From an uncultured Balneola sp. (GTDB lineage Bacteria > Bacteroidota > Rhodothermia > Balneolales > Balneolaceae), in the NCBI GenBank assembly GCA_913058495.1, contig CAJXQC010000001.1:124779-188778 (forward strand): 64,000 nucleotides of DNA, read 5' to 3'. The position numbers and the translations under genes were made by a program. The notes beneath the pieces are model-generated. The model had not been told where the DNA came from and did not search any database. It was given only the letters and a program-made list of their open reading frames with translations. Positions 7,829-16,207 of this stretch are shown here, one piece after another; positions within the stretch are counted from its first letter, which is position 1, and the number at the start of each line of letters is the position of its first letter.

Positions 7829-9125
7829 CTTCTGCCTGAATCCCCGCAGCAACGTTCTGCACCTCATCCAGAACTCTTAAAAGATTTCCGCTCCAGATCA
7901 TCTCGATTTGTTCTTGAGTGTAGCCTCTTTTCACAAGCTCAATAGTAACGTTCAATGTTTCAGATGCATCCATCCAGCCGTTAACACCGCCGCCGCCATC
8001 GAAGTCAGAACTGATTCCAACATGTTCAATTCCGATCAGATCAACCATATAATCAATGTGGTCTACAAAATCCGATACATCAACTGAAGGAGCGTTGTCA
8101 GCTGTTTCCTGTTCAATTTTTGGTTGGGCTTTTTTCTGCATCTCCTGGTAAAGTGAAAAGTATTCACCTCTAGTTTCTGTACTCATCTGTCGGATGGAGT
8201 CTCTTGAAACCATTTCGAAACCCATTTCTTCAGCTACTTCTTCTTCAATTTTAGCAGCGGCTTCACGATATGCTTCATGCTTTTCAGAATTAACATAGCT
8301 ACGGAAAGCAACGGTTTGAACTACACCACCATTTTCTTTCAGCATCATAAGCTCTTCATCATCTAAATTTCTGCTAACAGAAGGGTCCAACGCTCTTGCA
8401 GAAGAATGCGAAGCTATAACCGGCGCTTTTGATAATTCCATTGTTTGCATATTTGCTTTCTTGGAAGGATGAGAAAGATCGATCATAATTCCCCATTTAT
8501 TCATTTCAGCGATCACTTCTTTTCCGAAATCACTCAAGCCATCGTGCAACCAAACGTCATCTCTTTCACCTGTATTTGAATCACTTAACTGACTGTGACC
8601 ATTATGCGAAAGCGACATATATCGCGCTCCACGATCATAAAACTCTTTAACTCTTTCCAGTTCCATTCCTAATGGATAAGCATTTTCAACTCCGATCATT
8701 GCAACTTTTTTGCCTGCTGTATGAATTCTGCGAACATCATCAGATGTCAAAGCCAACTCAATTTGATCAGGAGCTAATTCTTCAGTTAATCGGTGTATGG
8801 CTTCAAATTTAGAAACTGCATTTTCATAAGCCGCGTCAAAACCTTCCTGATCTAGTTCCCCTTGTCCGGTATAAACGATAAGAAAGGCTACATCCAAGCC
8901 GCCGGCTTCCATTTTGGGAAGATCAACCTGAGTATCCAGGTTCATGGTATAGTTCTTTTCCTGAGTGAAGTTATTGGTGTTAATATCCACATGGGTGTCT
9001 AACGTAATTACACTATTGTGAATTTTTTCAGCTTTGGCTATAAGTTCAGGGTCAACAGAAGAATCGGGAGTACATGCCCATATCAGCATGCAAAACAATA
9101 GAATAAGAGTTTTCAAGATATTCAT
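7824..9125 (-). CDS. Membrane dipeptidase (peptidase M19), lipoprotein
   Basis: Renal-dipeptidase-type zinc enzyme that cleaves dipeptides, including D-residue ones, probably in the periplasm. The lipobox L-I-W-A-C puts the lipid-bearing Cys at residue 18. Metal and substrate motifs appear in family order: T-L-D-T-H-V-D, I-G-V-E-N-A-Y-P-L, L-S-H-N-G-H-S, M-I-D-L-S-H-P-S, V-I-A-S-H-S-S-A-R-A, and I-G-I-E-H-V-G-I-S-S-D-F-D-G-G-G. The length of 433 residues is somewhat long, from a helical insert of about 60 residues (near residues 300-360). It is monocistronic as far as can be seen. Confidence 0.92.
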   Translation of the reverse strand: MNILKTLILLFCMLIWACTPDSSVDPELIAKAEKIHNSVITLDTHVDINTNNFTQEKNYTMNLDTQVDLPKMEAGGLDVAFLIVYTGQGELDQEGFDAAYENAVSKFEAIHRLTEELAPDQIELALTSDDVRRIHTAGKKVAMIGVENAYPLGMELERVKEFYDRGARYMSLSHNGHSQLSDSNTGERDDVWLHDGLSDFGKEVIAEMNKWGIMIDLSHPSKKANMQTMELSKAPVIASHSSARALDPSVSRNLDDEELMMLKENGGVVQTVAFRSYVNSEKHEAYREAAAKIEEEVAEEMGFEMVSRDSIRQMSTETRGEYFSLYQEMQKKAQPKIEQETADNAPSVDVSDFVDHIDYMVDLIGIEHVGISSDFDGGGGVNGWMDASETLNVTIELVKRGYTQEQIEMIWSGNLLRVLDEVQNVAAGIQAEG

Positions 9126-9235
9126 TTTAAAGAAGTTAGTTATATTTATTGAAATAGAAATTATACAATTCGGAACTACAATGAGATATAATTCCTTTAA
9201 GTGTATAGGAATTTATTCAACAAAACATTGATGTC

Positions 9236-9505
9236 ATGGAATTTTTTGGATTTTTAACACTCGGAACATTTATCGGTTGGCTTAGCAATACATTTTCAGG
9301 AGCGCACGGAATTAAAATGGTCCCAAGTATTTTAACCGGAGCAATAGCTGCTTTAATAGGCGGATCGATAGTAATTTTTTTCGGTCTTCAAGGCTCAGGT
9401 TTCTATGCTGCTATTACATCAACAGGGGCATTATTTACAATAAATGCCTTTAGAAAAAAGAAGCCGATTTTTGCTGATGAAGAAAATAGGGAACAAAATC
9501 ACTGA
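9236..9505 (+). CDS. Small two- to three-helix membrane protein
   Basis: An 89-residue protein with hydrophobic segments at about 4-20, 30-50 and 52-66, ending in a charged tail (R-K-K-K then acidic residues). The Gly-rich spacing (G-A-I-A-A-L-I-G-G) is like the GlsB/YeaQ small membrane proteins, but the resemblance is weak and I do not claim membership. It is followed in the same direction by two more membrane genes at 9558 and 9978. Confidence 0.55.
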   Translation: MEFFGFLTLGTFIGWLSNTFSGAHGIKMVPSILTGAIAALIGGSIVIFFGLQGSGFYAAITSTGALFTINAFRKKKPIFADEENREQNH

Positions 9506-9557
9506 TCCCGGTATAAGCATTCACACCACTGTACCATGAACTGAATGTTTTATATGA

Positions 9558-9950
9558 ATGAATCGTAAAGACCGTAACATCAATCTTTTTTTATTTCTCT
9601 TCTTTATCGCCGTAGGACTATATATGTCTGTTTCGGGAAGTTGGAACCTTATTACTAGCGAACAGGAAAATCTGTTTGATTTTCAGAATAAAGACATTCC
9701 TATCTTTACTAATATTACTCAACTGCTTACCGGCCTTATATGCTTATTTTCAGGATTTATAATGTGGATGAGAGTTCATTGGGCCTTTAGTTTTTCCCTG
9801 TTTAGTTCAGGTTTGCTCATTGCTTATAATCTGAACAACATGGGAAGGGCAATTTACGAAAACCCAACCGAAGCCATAATTATGGCTGCTATTTTAGTGA
9901 TCGTTTTGCAGAGCCTTCCTTTTCTTATCAGACAGAATCAGAGAATCTGA
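9558..9950 (+). CDS. Hypothetical four-helix membrane protein
   Basis: 130 residues with four predicted membrane segments (about 10-30, 48-68, 71-92 and 104-122). No motif or family is recognised. A conserved-looking Arg/Trp (M-W-M-R-V-H-W) sits between helices 2 and 3. It stands 52 bases after one small membrane gene and 27 before another, so the three are probably co-transcribed. Confidence 0.55.
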   Translation: MNRKDRNINLFLFLFFIAVGLYMSVSGSWNLITSEQENLFDFQNKDIPIFTNITQLLTGLICLFSGFIMWMRVHWAFSFSLFSSGLLIAYNLNNMGRAIYENPTEAIIMAAILVIVLQSLPFLIRQNQRI

Positions 9951-9977
9951 TTTACGAAACATGAAAGGAGCAAATTC

Positions 9978-10730
9978 GTGTACCGCCTTATGGAACGGAT
10001 TTCAGATAAAGACATAGAATGGCTTCTAAAGCCGAATCAGGATTTCAACTATAAGACCGAAGAACGTCTCGAAAAGGTTCAAAAGCTTTCATTTAAGAGA
10101 AAGGCGATACGTTTTGGGTTGTGGGCTTTATTAATTCTTACTCTTACCATATTTCCTTTCTTCCTGCTGATAAAAACATCCATTTATTTAAATATCGATC
10201 AGGGTTTAAACGGATGGGTTTCTCTTTTTGGAGGAATTGGGGCAACAGTTGCTATTTTATTGGTATATGTTGTGATGCTGTTTCGAAAAGTAAAAAATAA
10301 GAAACTTATCTTTCGCTATGGTCTGGGCGGGGTTGGAGCATTGGTAGGCGGTTTCTGTCTGTACGGATTACTGTACGTATCGAGTGTAAACGCTAAATCA
10401 GATTCTGTAAAAGAAGTTTATCGTTCATTACATCCAATCCTAAGAGTAGCAGTAGCTACAACTACTCTGGCAGAAGGAGATCTGGTGATCACAGACATAA
10501 AAAGATCGGCCGAAGACTATACAAAAATGGGATTGCCGATAAACCAAAGTTCTCTTCACTTTCCTCAGCCGGATGGATATGTTCATGCAATTGATCTGAG
10601 AACCAAAGGTCATTCCGAGTTTAGAAACTTCATGTTAAGCAATTCACTACGGCTGATGGGATTCAAAACATTAAGACATGTGGGATCAGCAGATCACCTC
10701 CATATTTCACTGCCATATTCTGAGCATTAA
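9978..10730 (+). CDS. Membrane protein with a possible LAS-type (D-Ala-D-Ala peptidase-like) C-terminal domain
   Basis: The GTG start at 9978 is favoured by AAAGGAG at 9964-9970 (7-base spacing); an ATG lies 12 bases later. The first 50 residues are charged and cytoplasmic, followed by three membrane segments (about 43-66, 78-102 and 110-130). The C-terminal 110 residues look extracytoplasmic. They contain S-x-H, then H-A-I-D-L, and near the end D-H-L-H-I-S. An H...D...HxH series is what zinc peptidases of the LAS/M15 group use to hold metal. Spacing differs from the classic SxHxxGxAxD, so the enzyme call is tentative. If right, it would trim peptidoglycan peptides. Confidence 0.5.
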   Translation: MYRLMERISDKDIEWLLKPNQDFNYKTEERLEKVQKLSFKRKAIRFGLWALLILTLTIFPFFLLIKTSIYLNIDQGLNGWVSLFGGIGATVAILLVYVVMLFRKVKNKKLIFRYGLGGVGALVGGFCLYGLLYVSSVNAKSDSVKEVYRSLHPILRVAVATTTLAEGDLVITDIKRSAEDYTKMGLPINQSSLHFPQPDGYVHAIDLRTKGHSEFRNFMLSNSLRLMGFKTLRHVGSADHLHISLPYSEH

Positions 10731-10807
10731 AAAAGGGCTTTTCCTTGTTTATGAGCTAGAATATTGCGACCATTCTCCTGCACCTAAAGCAAAACCAAAT
10801 TTTTGAT

Positions 10808-12214
10808 ATGTCGCATTATAAGTTCTACGAGCAGGTAAATAAAAATTTCGATAAAGCGGCGAGATATACCCGCTTTGATAAAGGCCTTCTAAACCAGATT
10901 AAAGTTTGTAATACTGTCTATCATGTTACTTTTCCGGTTCGGAGAGACAACGGAGATATTGAAGTTATAGAAGGATGGCGAGTAGAGCATAGCCATCATA
11001 AAACACCAACTAAAGGTGGTATCAGATACAGCCATAAAGTGGATGAAGATGAAACAATGGCACTTGCAGCACTGATGAGTTACAAGTGCGCGATCGTTGA
11101 TGTGCCTTTTGGTGGTGCAAAAGGTGGTGTTAAGATCAGTACAAGAGAATATTCTGTTAGTGAGCTAGAAAGAATTACCCGTCGTTATACATACGAATTG
11201 ATCAAAAAAGGATTTATTGGCGCAGGGGTAGATGTTCCTGCACCTGATTACGGAACAGGAGCTCGCGAGATGGGTTGGATTCTGGATACCTATCGCCAGA
11301 TGAATGAAGACCTGAATGCCGAAGGTTGTGTAACCGGAAAGCCAATTCAGCAAGGTGGTATCAGGGGAAGAACGGAAGCTACAGGACGTGGAGTTTTCTT
11401 TGGAATCCGTGAAGCGTGCAAAGTGAAAAAAGACATGGACAAACTTGGATTAAGCGTTGGTGTAGATGGAAAGACGTTTGTAGTTCAGGGATTAGGTAAT
11501 GTAGGTTATCATGCATCACTATATATGACCGGAGCCGGTGCAAAAATGATCGGTGTTGCTGAAATGGAGGGAGCCATTTACGATCCTAAAGGAATGGATC
11601 TGAAAAAACTGATGGAATTCCGAAAAGAAACAGGAAGTATTATCGGATTCCCGGGCAGTAAAGAATTGAAATCAAATAAAGACGCTCTAGAACTGGAATG
11701 TGATGTGTTGATTCCTGCAGCTCTTGAAAGTCAGATAACCGGTGATAATGCCGCTAATGTAAAAGCAAAGATCATTGCTGAGGCAGCCAACGGACCTACG
11801 ACTGCTGATGCACATGAAATGCTAAAAGATCGTGGCGCACTAATTCTTCCGGATGCTTATTTGAATGCCGGTGGTGTGGTGGTTTCATATTTCGAGTGGT
11901 TGAAGAATATTCAGCACGTTCGCTACGGTAGAATGAACAAACGATTTGACGAAGAAAGTTTGACCAGAATTGTTCAGGAGATCGAGAAGATATCCGGAAA
12001 GAAATTCTCAGCCAATGAAATGGATAAACTGGCGCATGGTGCTTCAGAATATGATCTCGTTGATTCGGGACTGGAAGAAACCATGATCACGGCCTATGCA
12101 GAACTTACTGCACTTAGAGAAGAGCACAATCTTACTGACCTGAGAACGGCTTCGTTTATAAGCGCTATCAATAAGATCGGAATCATGTACGAACAAATGG
12201 GAATCTTCCCGTGA
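10808..12214 (+). CDS. gdhA: Glu/Leu/Phe/Val dehydrogenase, most likely glutamate dehydrogenase
   Basis: Interconverts glutamate and 2-oxoglutarate plus ammonia with NAD(P). The substrate domain shows K-G-G-I-R-Y-S, the M-S-Y-K-C-A-I-V-D-V-P-F-G-G-A-K-G-G active-site Lys regions, and P-A-P-D-Y-G-T-G with the catalytic Asp. The nucleotide domain has G-L-G-N-V-G. At 468 residues it is about 40 longer than typical bacterial GDH; the extra residues are spread around residues 165-205 and at the C-terminus. The start is at the ATG after a 77-base gap. The stop is followed at once by a heptamer hairpin and then a sodium symporter gene, perhaps a substrate transporter. Amino-acid specificity (Glu versus Leu/Val) is not provable by eye. 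Confidence 0.9.
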   Translation: MSHYKFYEQVNKNFDKAARYTRFDKGLLNQIKVCNTVYHVTFPVRRDNGDIEVIEGWRVEHSHHKTPTKGGIRYSHKVDEDETMALAALMSYKCAIVDVPFGGAKGGVKISTREYSVSELERITRRYTYELIKKGFIGAGVDVPAPDYGTGAREMGWILDTYRQMNEDLNAEGCVTGKPIQQGGIRGRTEATGRGVFFGIREACKVKKDMDKLGLSVGVDGKTFVVQGLGNVGYHASLYMTGAGAKMIGVAEMEGAIYDPKGMDLKKLMEFRKETGSIIGFPGSKELKSNKDALELECDVLIPAALESQITGDNAANVKAKIIAEAANGPTTADAHEMLKDRGALILPDAYLNAGGVVVSYFEWLKNIQHVRYGRMNKRFDEESLTRIVQEIEKISGKKFSANEMDKLAHGASEYDLVDSGLEETMITAYAELTALREEHNLTDLRTASFISAINKIGIMYEQMGIFP

Positions 12215-12272
12215 TTAGTTAATGGTTAATTGTTATGCGTCTCTTCCAACCAATAACAAATTACCATTAACC
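12215..12272. repeat. Heptamer-phased hairpin after the gdh stop
   Basis: Units TTAGTTA, ATGGTTA and ATTGTTA begin one base after TGA 12212-12214. The facing units AATAACA, AATTACC and ATTAACC (12252-12272) are their near reverse complement (two mismatches over about 19 bp), with a 15-base loop. It ends 2 bases before the next ATG, so in a read-through mRNA it would occlude the start region of the symporter. Confidence 0.75.
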
Positions 12273-12274
12273 AT

Positions 12275-13726
12275 ATGACAGAGTCTCAGGTTTTTGAATT
12301 AGCTGTTGACAGGTACGCTGTTTATGCTTTTATCGGATATCTTACTCTATTAATCGGGATCGGACTTTATTCAGCTCGCTTTTCCTCTTCGGGGATCAGC
12401 GAGTTTTTTATTGGCGGAAGAAAAATGAATAAGGTTGTGATTGCTCTTTCAGCAGTTGTTTCCGGCAGAAGCGCCTGGCTGTTGTTGGGAGTAACCGGAT
12501 TGGTTTATGTTCAGGGCGCCTCAGCAATTTGGGCGGTTGTTGGATACACTGTTGTTGAGTTGATTCTCTTCCTCACCTATGCAAAAAAACTCAGAGAATT
12601 TACAGAAGAACACGATTGTATTACCGTCCCTGATTTTTTTGCAGAACGTTTTGGTGATAAAACCGGAACATTACGATCCATTCTTATAATCACTTTTCTG
12701 ATCTTTATGGTGAGCTATGTTTCCGCCCAGTTTGTTGCCGGAGGAAAAGCGTTTTCTTCTAGTTTTGGGATCGAACAAAGTACAGGGGTTTTGCTTTCAG
12801 CAATTATCATTTTGGCTTACACAGTTTTAGGTGGATTTCTGGCAGTTAGCTTAACGGATGCTTTCCAAGCGTTCTTTATGATCTTTGCATTGGTATTTCT
12901 CCCTTTTATAGCCATTCAGGATTTAGGCGGATGGTCGGTCATGATCGAGCAACTTCAATTTCAGGACGCTGCGCTGATCGATCCGTTGGCACTGAGCGCT
13001 GGAGCTTTTATTGGGTTTATGGGAATCGGTTTAGGTTCGCCGGGAAATCCTCACATCCTGTCGAGGTATATGGCCATTGATGATGCTAAAAATTTACGAT
13101 TTGCTGCAGGAATTGGGACTTTCTGGAATATTGTGATGGCAGCGGGAGCGGTATTAATAGGTTTGGTAGGTCGGGCGTATTTCTCAAATATTGAAATGCT
13201 TCCCGGAGCTGATTCAGAAAACTTATATCCGTATTTAGCACAACTGCATTTACATCCGGTTTTATTTGGGATAGTGATAGCGTCCATTTTTGCAGCGATC
13301 ATGTCTACAGCAGATTCACAGTTGTTGGTTGCCGCTTCAAGTGTGGTTCGGGATTGGTATCAAAAGATCTTAAAGAGAGACGAAGAAATTCCCCAAAAGA
13401 AATTAGTGCTCTACAGTAGGCTGGTTGTTGTTGTGTTGGTTATCATCGCATTGCTCTTTGGATTGATAGCTCAGGAATTGGTGTACTGGCTGGTGCTTTT
13501 TGCCTGGGCAGGATTGGGAGCAGCTCTCGGACCAACTTCAATTCTGGCACTTTACTGGAAGGGAACCACCAAAAAAGGAGTGATTTCAGGAATTATTACC
13601 GGAACACTGGTAACTATTGTCTGGTATTTCATTCCGGTTCTGAAAAGCAATATGTATGAACTGGTTCCGGCTTTTATTGCAAGTGGATTGGTAACGATTT
13701 TGGTGAGTAAGTGGACTAAAGAATAA
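12275..13726 (+). CDS. Sodium:solute symporter (SSS family, PutP-like)
   Basis: An inner-membrane sodium-coupled transporter of 483 residues with about 13 membrane helices. The N-terminal Y-x-A-R-F-S-S-S-G-I-S-E-F-F-I-G-G-R-K-M is the classic SSS opening. It is followed by the S-G-R-S-A-W-L-L-L-G sodium-site region of helix 2 and A-D-S-Q-L-L-V-A-A-S-S-V-V-R-D in helix 8-9, where PutP binds sodium through Ser/Thr. The C-terminal A-L-G-P-T-S-I-L-A-L-Y-W also matches. The neighbouring glutamate dehydrogenase makes proline or another amino acid a reasonable substrate guess. The start is 60 bases after gdh with a hairpin between, so expression may be coupled or attenuated. Confidence 0.9.
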   Translation: MTESQVFELAVDRYAVYAFIGYLTLLIGIGLYSARFSSSGISEFFIGGRKMNKVVIALSAVVSGRSAWLLLGVTGLVYVQGASAIWAVVGYTVVELILFLTYAKKLREFTEEHDCITVPDFFAERFGDKTGTLRSILIITFLIFMVSYVSAQFVAGGKAFSSSFGIEQSTGVLLSAIIILAYTVLGGFLAVSLTDAFQAFFMIFALVFLPFIAIQDLGGWSVMIEQLQFQDAALIDPLALSAGAFIGFMGIGLGSPGNPHILSRYMAIDDAKNLRFAAGIGTFWNIVMAAGAVLIGLVGRAYFSNIEMLPGADSENLYPYLAQLHLHPVLFGIVIASIFAAIMSTADSQLLVAASSVVRDWYQKILKRDEEIPQKKLVLYSRLVVVVLVIIALLFGLIAQELVYWLVLFAWAGLGAALGPTSILALYWKGTTKKGVISGIITGTLVTIVWYFIPVLKSNMYELVPAFIASGLVTILVSKWTKE

Positions 13727-13735
13727 AATCAAGAT

Positions 13736-13820
13736 TTTGTCATTTCGAGCAAAGCGAGAAATCTAAAAATTGCTGCAAATAAAAAACTCTAGATTTCTCA
13801 CATCCGTTCGAAATGACAAA
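13736..13820. repeat. Large imperfect inverted repeat between convergent genes
   Basis: Outer arms TTTGTCATTTCG / CGAAATGACAAA (13736-13747 and 13809-13820) and inner arms GAGAAATCTA / TAGATTTCTC (13756-13765 and 13790-13799) are each perfect, with internal loops between them. It has no U-run. The TCATTTCGAGC...GAGAAATCT pattern is a repeat I recall as common in Bacteroidota intergenic DNA; here it fills the gap between the symporter and DoxX genes. Confidence 0.75.
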
Positions 13821-13830
13821 GAACAGAAAA

Positions 13831-14307
13831 TCAACGAGAATCTGAAAGTTGAGCGGAATCAGTGATCAACCGACCACCGCGAACCGTTGCACCCAAGACT
13901 AATCCAGCGCTTACGAGTACCAAGTTTTTGACTATGTACTGACCTTCCAGAGTTAAACCAAAAGGAAAGCTTGTCCACACAACATCAGGTAAAAGAAACA
14001 CAGGAAGCACAGTTCCTGGCATTTGAAGAAACAGAAGCAGTAAGGTTGTTCTCATAAATTTTCCTGCGATCAATCCAATTCCGATCAAGACTTCCCATGT
14101 TGCCAGAACAGGTATAAACAGATCCGGATCGACAAAATAAACGGTATTTCGAACCAGCTCTTCGGCAGGACTTAATCCCGGAAAGAACTTCAGAGCACCA
14201 AACCAGAAGAAAATAATTCCAAGCCCGATTCTAAGCGAGCTCAATCCGTACTTAGCCATCCATTCAGTAATTAGGATATCAGCTTTGTCAAAGTATTTCT
14301 CAAACAT
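13831..14307 (-). CDS. DoxX-family membrane protein
   Basis: 158 residues with four hydrophobic segments (about 22-42, 62-82, 85-105 and 125-145). The opening [21 protein letters not shown] and the E-V-L-I-G-I-G-L between helices are DoxX/YkgB-like features. Such proteins sit in the inner membrane; some are linked to quinone or oxidative-stress functions but the reaction is unknown. It is convergent with the symporter gene, with its own start at ATG 14307, and no operon partner is seen. Confidence 0.75.
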   Translation of the reverse strand: MFEKYFDKADILITEWMAKYGLSSLRIGLGIIFFWFGALKFFPGLSPAEELVRNTVYFVDPDLFIPVLATWEVLIGIGLIAGKFMRTTLLLLFLQMPGTVLPVFLLPDVVWTSFPFGLTLEGQYIVKNLVLVSAGLVLGATVRGGRLITDSAQLSDSR

Positions 14308-14417
14308 GATAGGTAGGATTTGTTTGAGAGAAATTTATAAATAGAATATGAAGAACTGATGAAGTAAATAATTCAGACTTTGAATAACTTCATTTAACCA
14401 GTATAAAAGAAATAAAT

Positions 14418-14717
14418 ATGCCTTACGAAATATTAGTAGGATTGAATGTAACTGATGATGAACTATATCAGAAGTACAGGGATGAAATGACGCCGATTCT
14501 AAAAGAATATGGAGGAGGCTTTAGATATGATTTCTTGATAGAAAAAGTATTAAAAACAGATTCTGAATCTAAAATAAACAGAGTTTTTGCTATTTATTTT
14601 GAGAGTGAAGAAGCAAAAAATGAATTTTTTCTGAACGATAAATACATTCAAATAAAGGAGAAATATTTTACGCCGTCAGTTTCAGGTACAACAACTATCG
14701 CCGGATATAACAGATAA
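14418..14717 (+). CDS. DUF1330-like small cytoplasmic protein
   Basis: 99 residues with a ferredoxin-like alpha/beta pattern: the opening Y-E-I-L-V-G-L-N-V, D-x-x-x-Y-x-x-Y-R-D-E-M-T-P-I-L-K-E-Y-G-G-G-F, then F-A-I-Y-F-E-S-E-E-A-K-N-E-F and a C-terminal strand. This is the layout of DUF1330 dimeric alpha-beta-barrel proteins, whose function is not settled. It lies alone, 110 bases from the divergent DoxX gene, and its end is 22 bases before the first REP doublet. Confidence 0.65.
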   Translation: MPYEILVGLNVTDDELYQKYRDEMTPILKEYGGGFRYDFLIEKVLKTDSESKINRVFAIYFESEEAKNEFFLNDKYIQIKEKYFTPSVSGTTTIAGYNR

Positions 14718-14739
14718 GATCAAACCTTCATTTTAACTT

Positions 14740-14835
14740 AGTATTCCATCTGACGGATTGCTCGTCTGATGGAATACTGAGCTATCTAGTTAACCAGATT
14801 TTCGGTCAGACAGTTAATCTGTCAGACCGAAAATC
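14740..14835. repeat. REP doublet copy 1
   Basis: Hairpin A has arms AGTATTCCATCtGACG (14740-14755) and CGTCtGATGGAATACT (14763-14778) with one central mismatch. Hairpin B has arms GATTTTCGGTCAGACAG (14797-14813) and CTGTCAGACCGAAAATC (14819-14835), again with a single central mismatch and a 5-base loop. The conserved mismatch in the stem is typical of REP sequences recognised by RAYT transposases. Confidence 0.85.
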
Positions 14836-14858
14836 GGCAGGAAAATGTTTAGAGGGGA

Positions 14859-15383
14859 TTATAACCAAGCCAAGTAAACAATCAGTTTTTGATCTATAAG
14901 TTTTACTTTGATTCTACTTATTTCTTCTCCTTCGTAGTAAATGAAACTATTATCCTCTGCAATTTTTACTATTTCCATGGTTTCGTTATCAAATATTTCT
15001 GTATAGCTCTGGGTTGGCTTTTCTTTGTCAAACAATAAAGTTTTGAGAATAGGAAATGAATAATAGTAATCATCCAGAAACTCAGTTTTGGAATAGATAG
15101 ATACAATCGAATCAGAAGGAAAGCTTAAATAATCTAAGTGCCAGTTTGCGTGATCGACAGTAACCATCTCTCTTTTCCAAGTGAAGTTTTTATAATTATC
15201 ATGGGTGATTTGAATATTTTTTTTGTTATCGATAGGATGAAACGCATACAGAAGATCTTCCGGTAAGTTTGTTTCATGTTCAAAATAACTATCCCAAAAG
15301 AACTCGCAGTAATAGAGATAAGTGGGTGTGCTTATTGCAAAAACCAGGATAGAAATGGCAAGGGTTTCTGTGAACTTTCTCAT
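14859..15383 (-). CDS. Unknown membrane-anchored or exported protein, bracketed by REP doublets
   Basis: Not recognised. The start at ATG 15383 gives M-R-K-F-T-E-T-L followed by one hydrophobic segment (about residues 6-24), then a 150-residue soluble domain rich in Tyr, Asp and Lys with strand-like periodicity, presumably outside the cytoplasm. The frame is open to an earlier ATG at 15428, but that codon lies inside a REP hairpin, so it is less likely. It sits exactly between REP doublets 1 and 2, in the same direction as the transposase. It could be cargo of the element or a resident gene with repeats inserted at both sides. Confidence 0.6.
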   Translation of the reverse strand: MRKFTETLAISILVFAISTPTYLYYCEFFWDSYFEHETNLPEDLLYAFHPIDNKKNIQITHDNYKNFTWKREMVTVDHANWHLDYLSFPSDSIVSIYSKTEFLDDYYYSFPILKTLLFDKEKPTQSYTEIFDNETMEIVKIAEDNSFIYYEGEEISRIKVKLIDQKLIVYLAWL

Positions 15384-15424
15384 CTCTAACAATATTAAAG
15401 AATAGGAATAATTCAAAGTTATAG

Positions 15425-15518
15425 CCATTCCATCTGACGGATTCCCCGTCTGATGGAATACTGAGTTAGCGAATCAAGCTAGTTTTTTCGGTCAGACAGG
15501 TAATCTGTCAGACCGAAA
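15425..15518. repeat. REP doublet copy 2 (overlaps the RAYT 3' end)
   Basis: Hairpin A has arms 15427-15440 and 15446-15459 (ATTCCATCTGACGG and its partner). Hairpin B has arms TTTCGGTCAGACAG (15486-15499) and CTGTCAGACCGAAA (15505-15518). The minus-strand stop codon of the transposase (15479-15481) lies in the linker, so hairpin B is translated as the last 13 or so codons of the transposase. Confidence 0.88.
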
Positions 15519-16120
15519 TCAACATTAGCTAAAAATTCATCAGGAATTGTCTGCTTAGAAAAGGCTCTAAACTTTTTATTATCAATAGGAAGTTTAAATA
15601 AATCTCTGGCTAATTCCTGATTACAAAGTTTTCCATTTCGAAACCCGGCATAATCCTGATACGAAGAAAACTCCCATTCTTCTAGTTCGGTCACCAGTTT
15701 AGCTCTAATAGGATTTTGATGAATGTACAAGAAACAATTGATTCCATAGCTGTTATGATTTTTGAATTCTTTAAATAGCGATTTAGCTTTAGCTCTGGCT
15801 CGGAATAAAGAACCGGAGCGATTTAATTTCTTGTTAATCGCTTGAGTATAAGAGCTTTGAAGAATCCCAATACTCCTGTTCAAGGAGCCCACATTATTTG
15901 TTGCCTTAAGTTTTTCAGAAGATTGATAATCAGGTTTTACTTGAAATAAATAATGATAATGATTCGGCATTAAACACCACGCCAAAATGTTAATGTATGG
16001 AACGAGGTGTTTTTCAACTTTCTTTAAGAAATACAGATAATTTTCTCGTTCAAAGAAAAGTAGTTCTCTGTTATTGCCTTGATTATAAAGGTGGTATACA
16101 TGTTCTGGGATAAATTGCAT
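15479..16120 (-). CDS. REP-associated tyrosine transposase (RAYT, Y1/IS200-like)
   Basis: A single-strand HUH nuclease that nicks REP hairpins. The HUH motif is N-H-Y-H-Y-L (H54, H56), preceded by W-C-L-M-P as in other RAYTs. The likely catalytic Tyr is Y91 in S-S-Y-T-Q-A-I-N, followed by G-S-L-F-R-A-R-A-K-A-K-S. The later H-Q-N-P-I-R-A-K-L-V and W-E-F-S-S-Y-Q-D-Y-A-G are standard family signatures. The length of 213 residues is normal and no frameshift is seen, so it may be active. The last residues (G-L-T-D-Y-L-S-D-R-K-N) are encoded by the REP hairpin at its 3' end. Matching REP doublets flank it on both sides. Confidence 0.92.
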   Translation of the reverse strand: MQFIPEHVYHLYNQGNNRELLFFERENYLYFLKKVEKHLVPYINILAWCLMPNHYHYLFQVKPDYQSSEKLKATNNVGSLNRSIGILQSSYTQAINKKLNRSGSLFRARAKAKSLFKEFKNHNSYGINCFLYIHQNPIRAKLVTELEEWEFSSYQDYAGFRNGKLCNQELARDLFKLPIDNKKFRAFSKQTIPDEFLANVDFGLTDYLSDRKN

Positions 16121-16171
16121 CTGTCATTATAATAAAAATGGGATTTAAACTATAAACATATACCGTATTAC

Positions 16172-16198
16172 GGTCAGACGGACTTAAGCTGTGAGACC
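16172..16198. repeat. Decayed single REP hairpin
   Basis: GGTCAGAC (16172-16179) faces GTGAGACC (16191-16198) with several substitutions. It matches hairpin B of the REP doublets. It lies just upstream of the RAYT gene start and beside intact doublet 3, and looks like an older copy. Confidence 0.5.
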
Positions 16199-16207
16199 AC
16201 CAAACTT

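Noticed and set aside
13736-13820. Inverted repeat taken as a simple bidirectional terminator
   Set aside because: There is no U-run on either side and the stem is broken by large loops. A repeat element explains it better.
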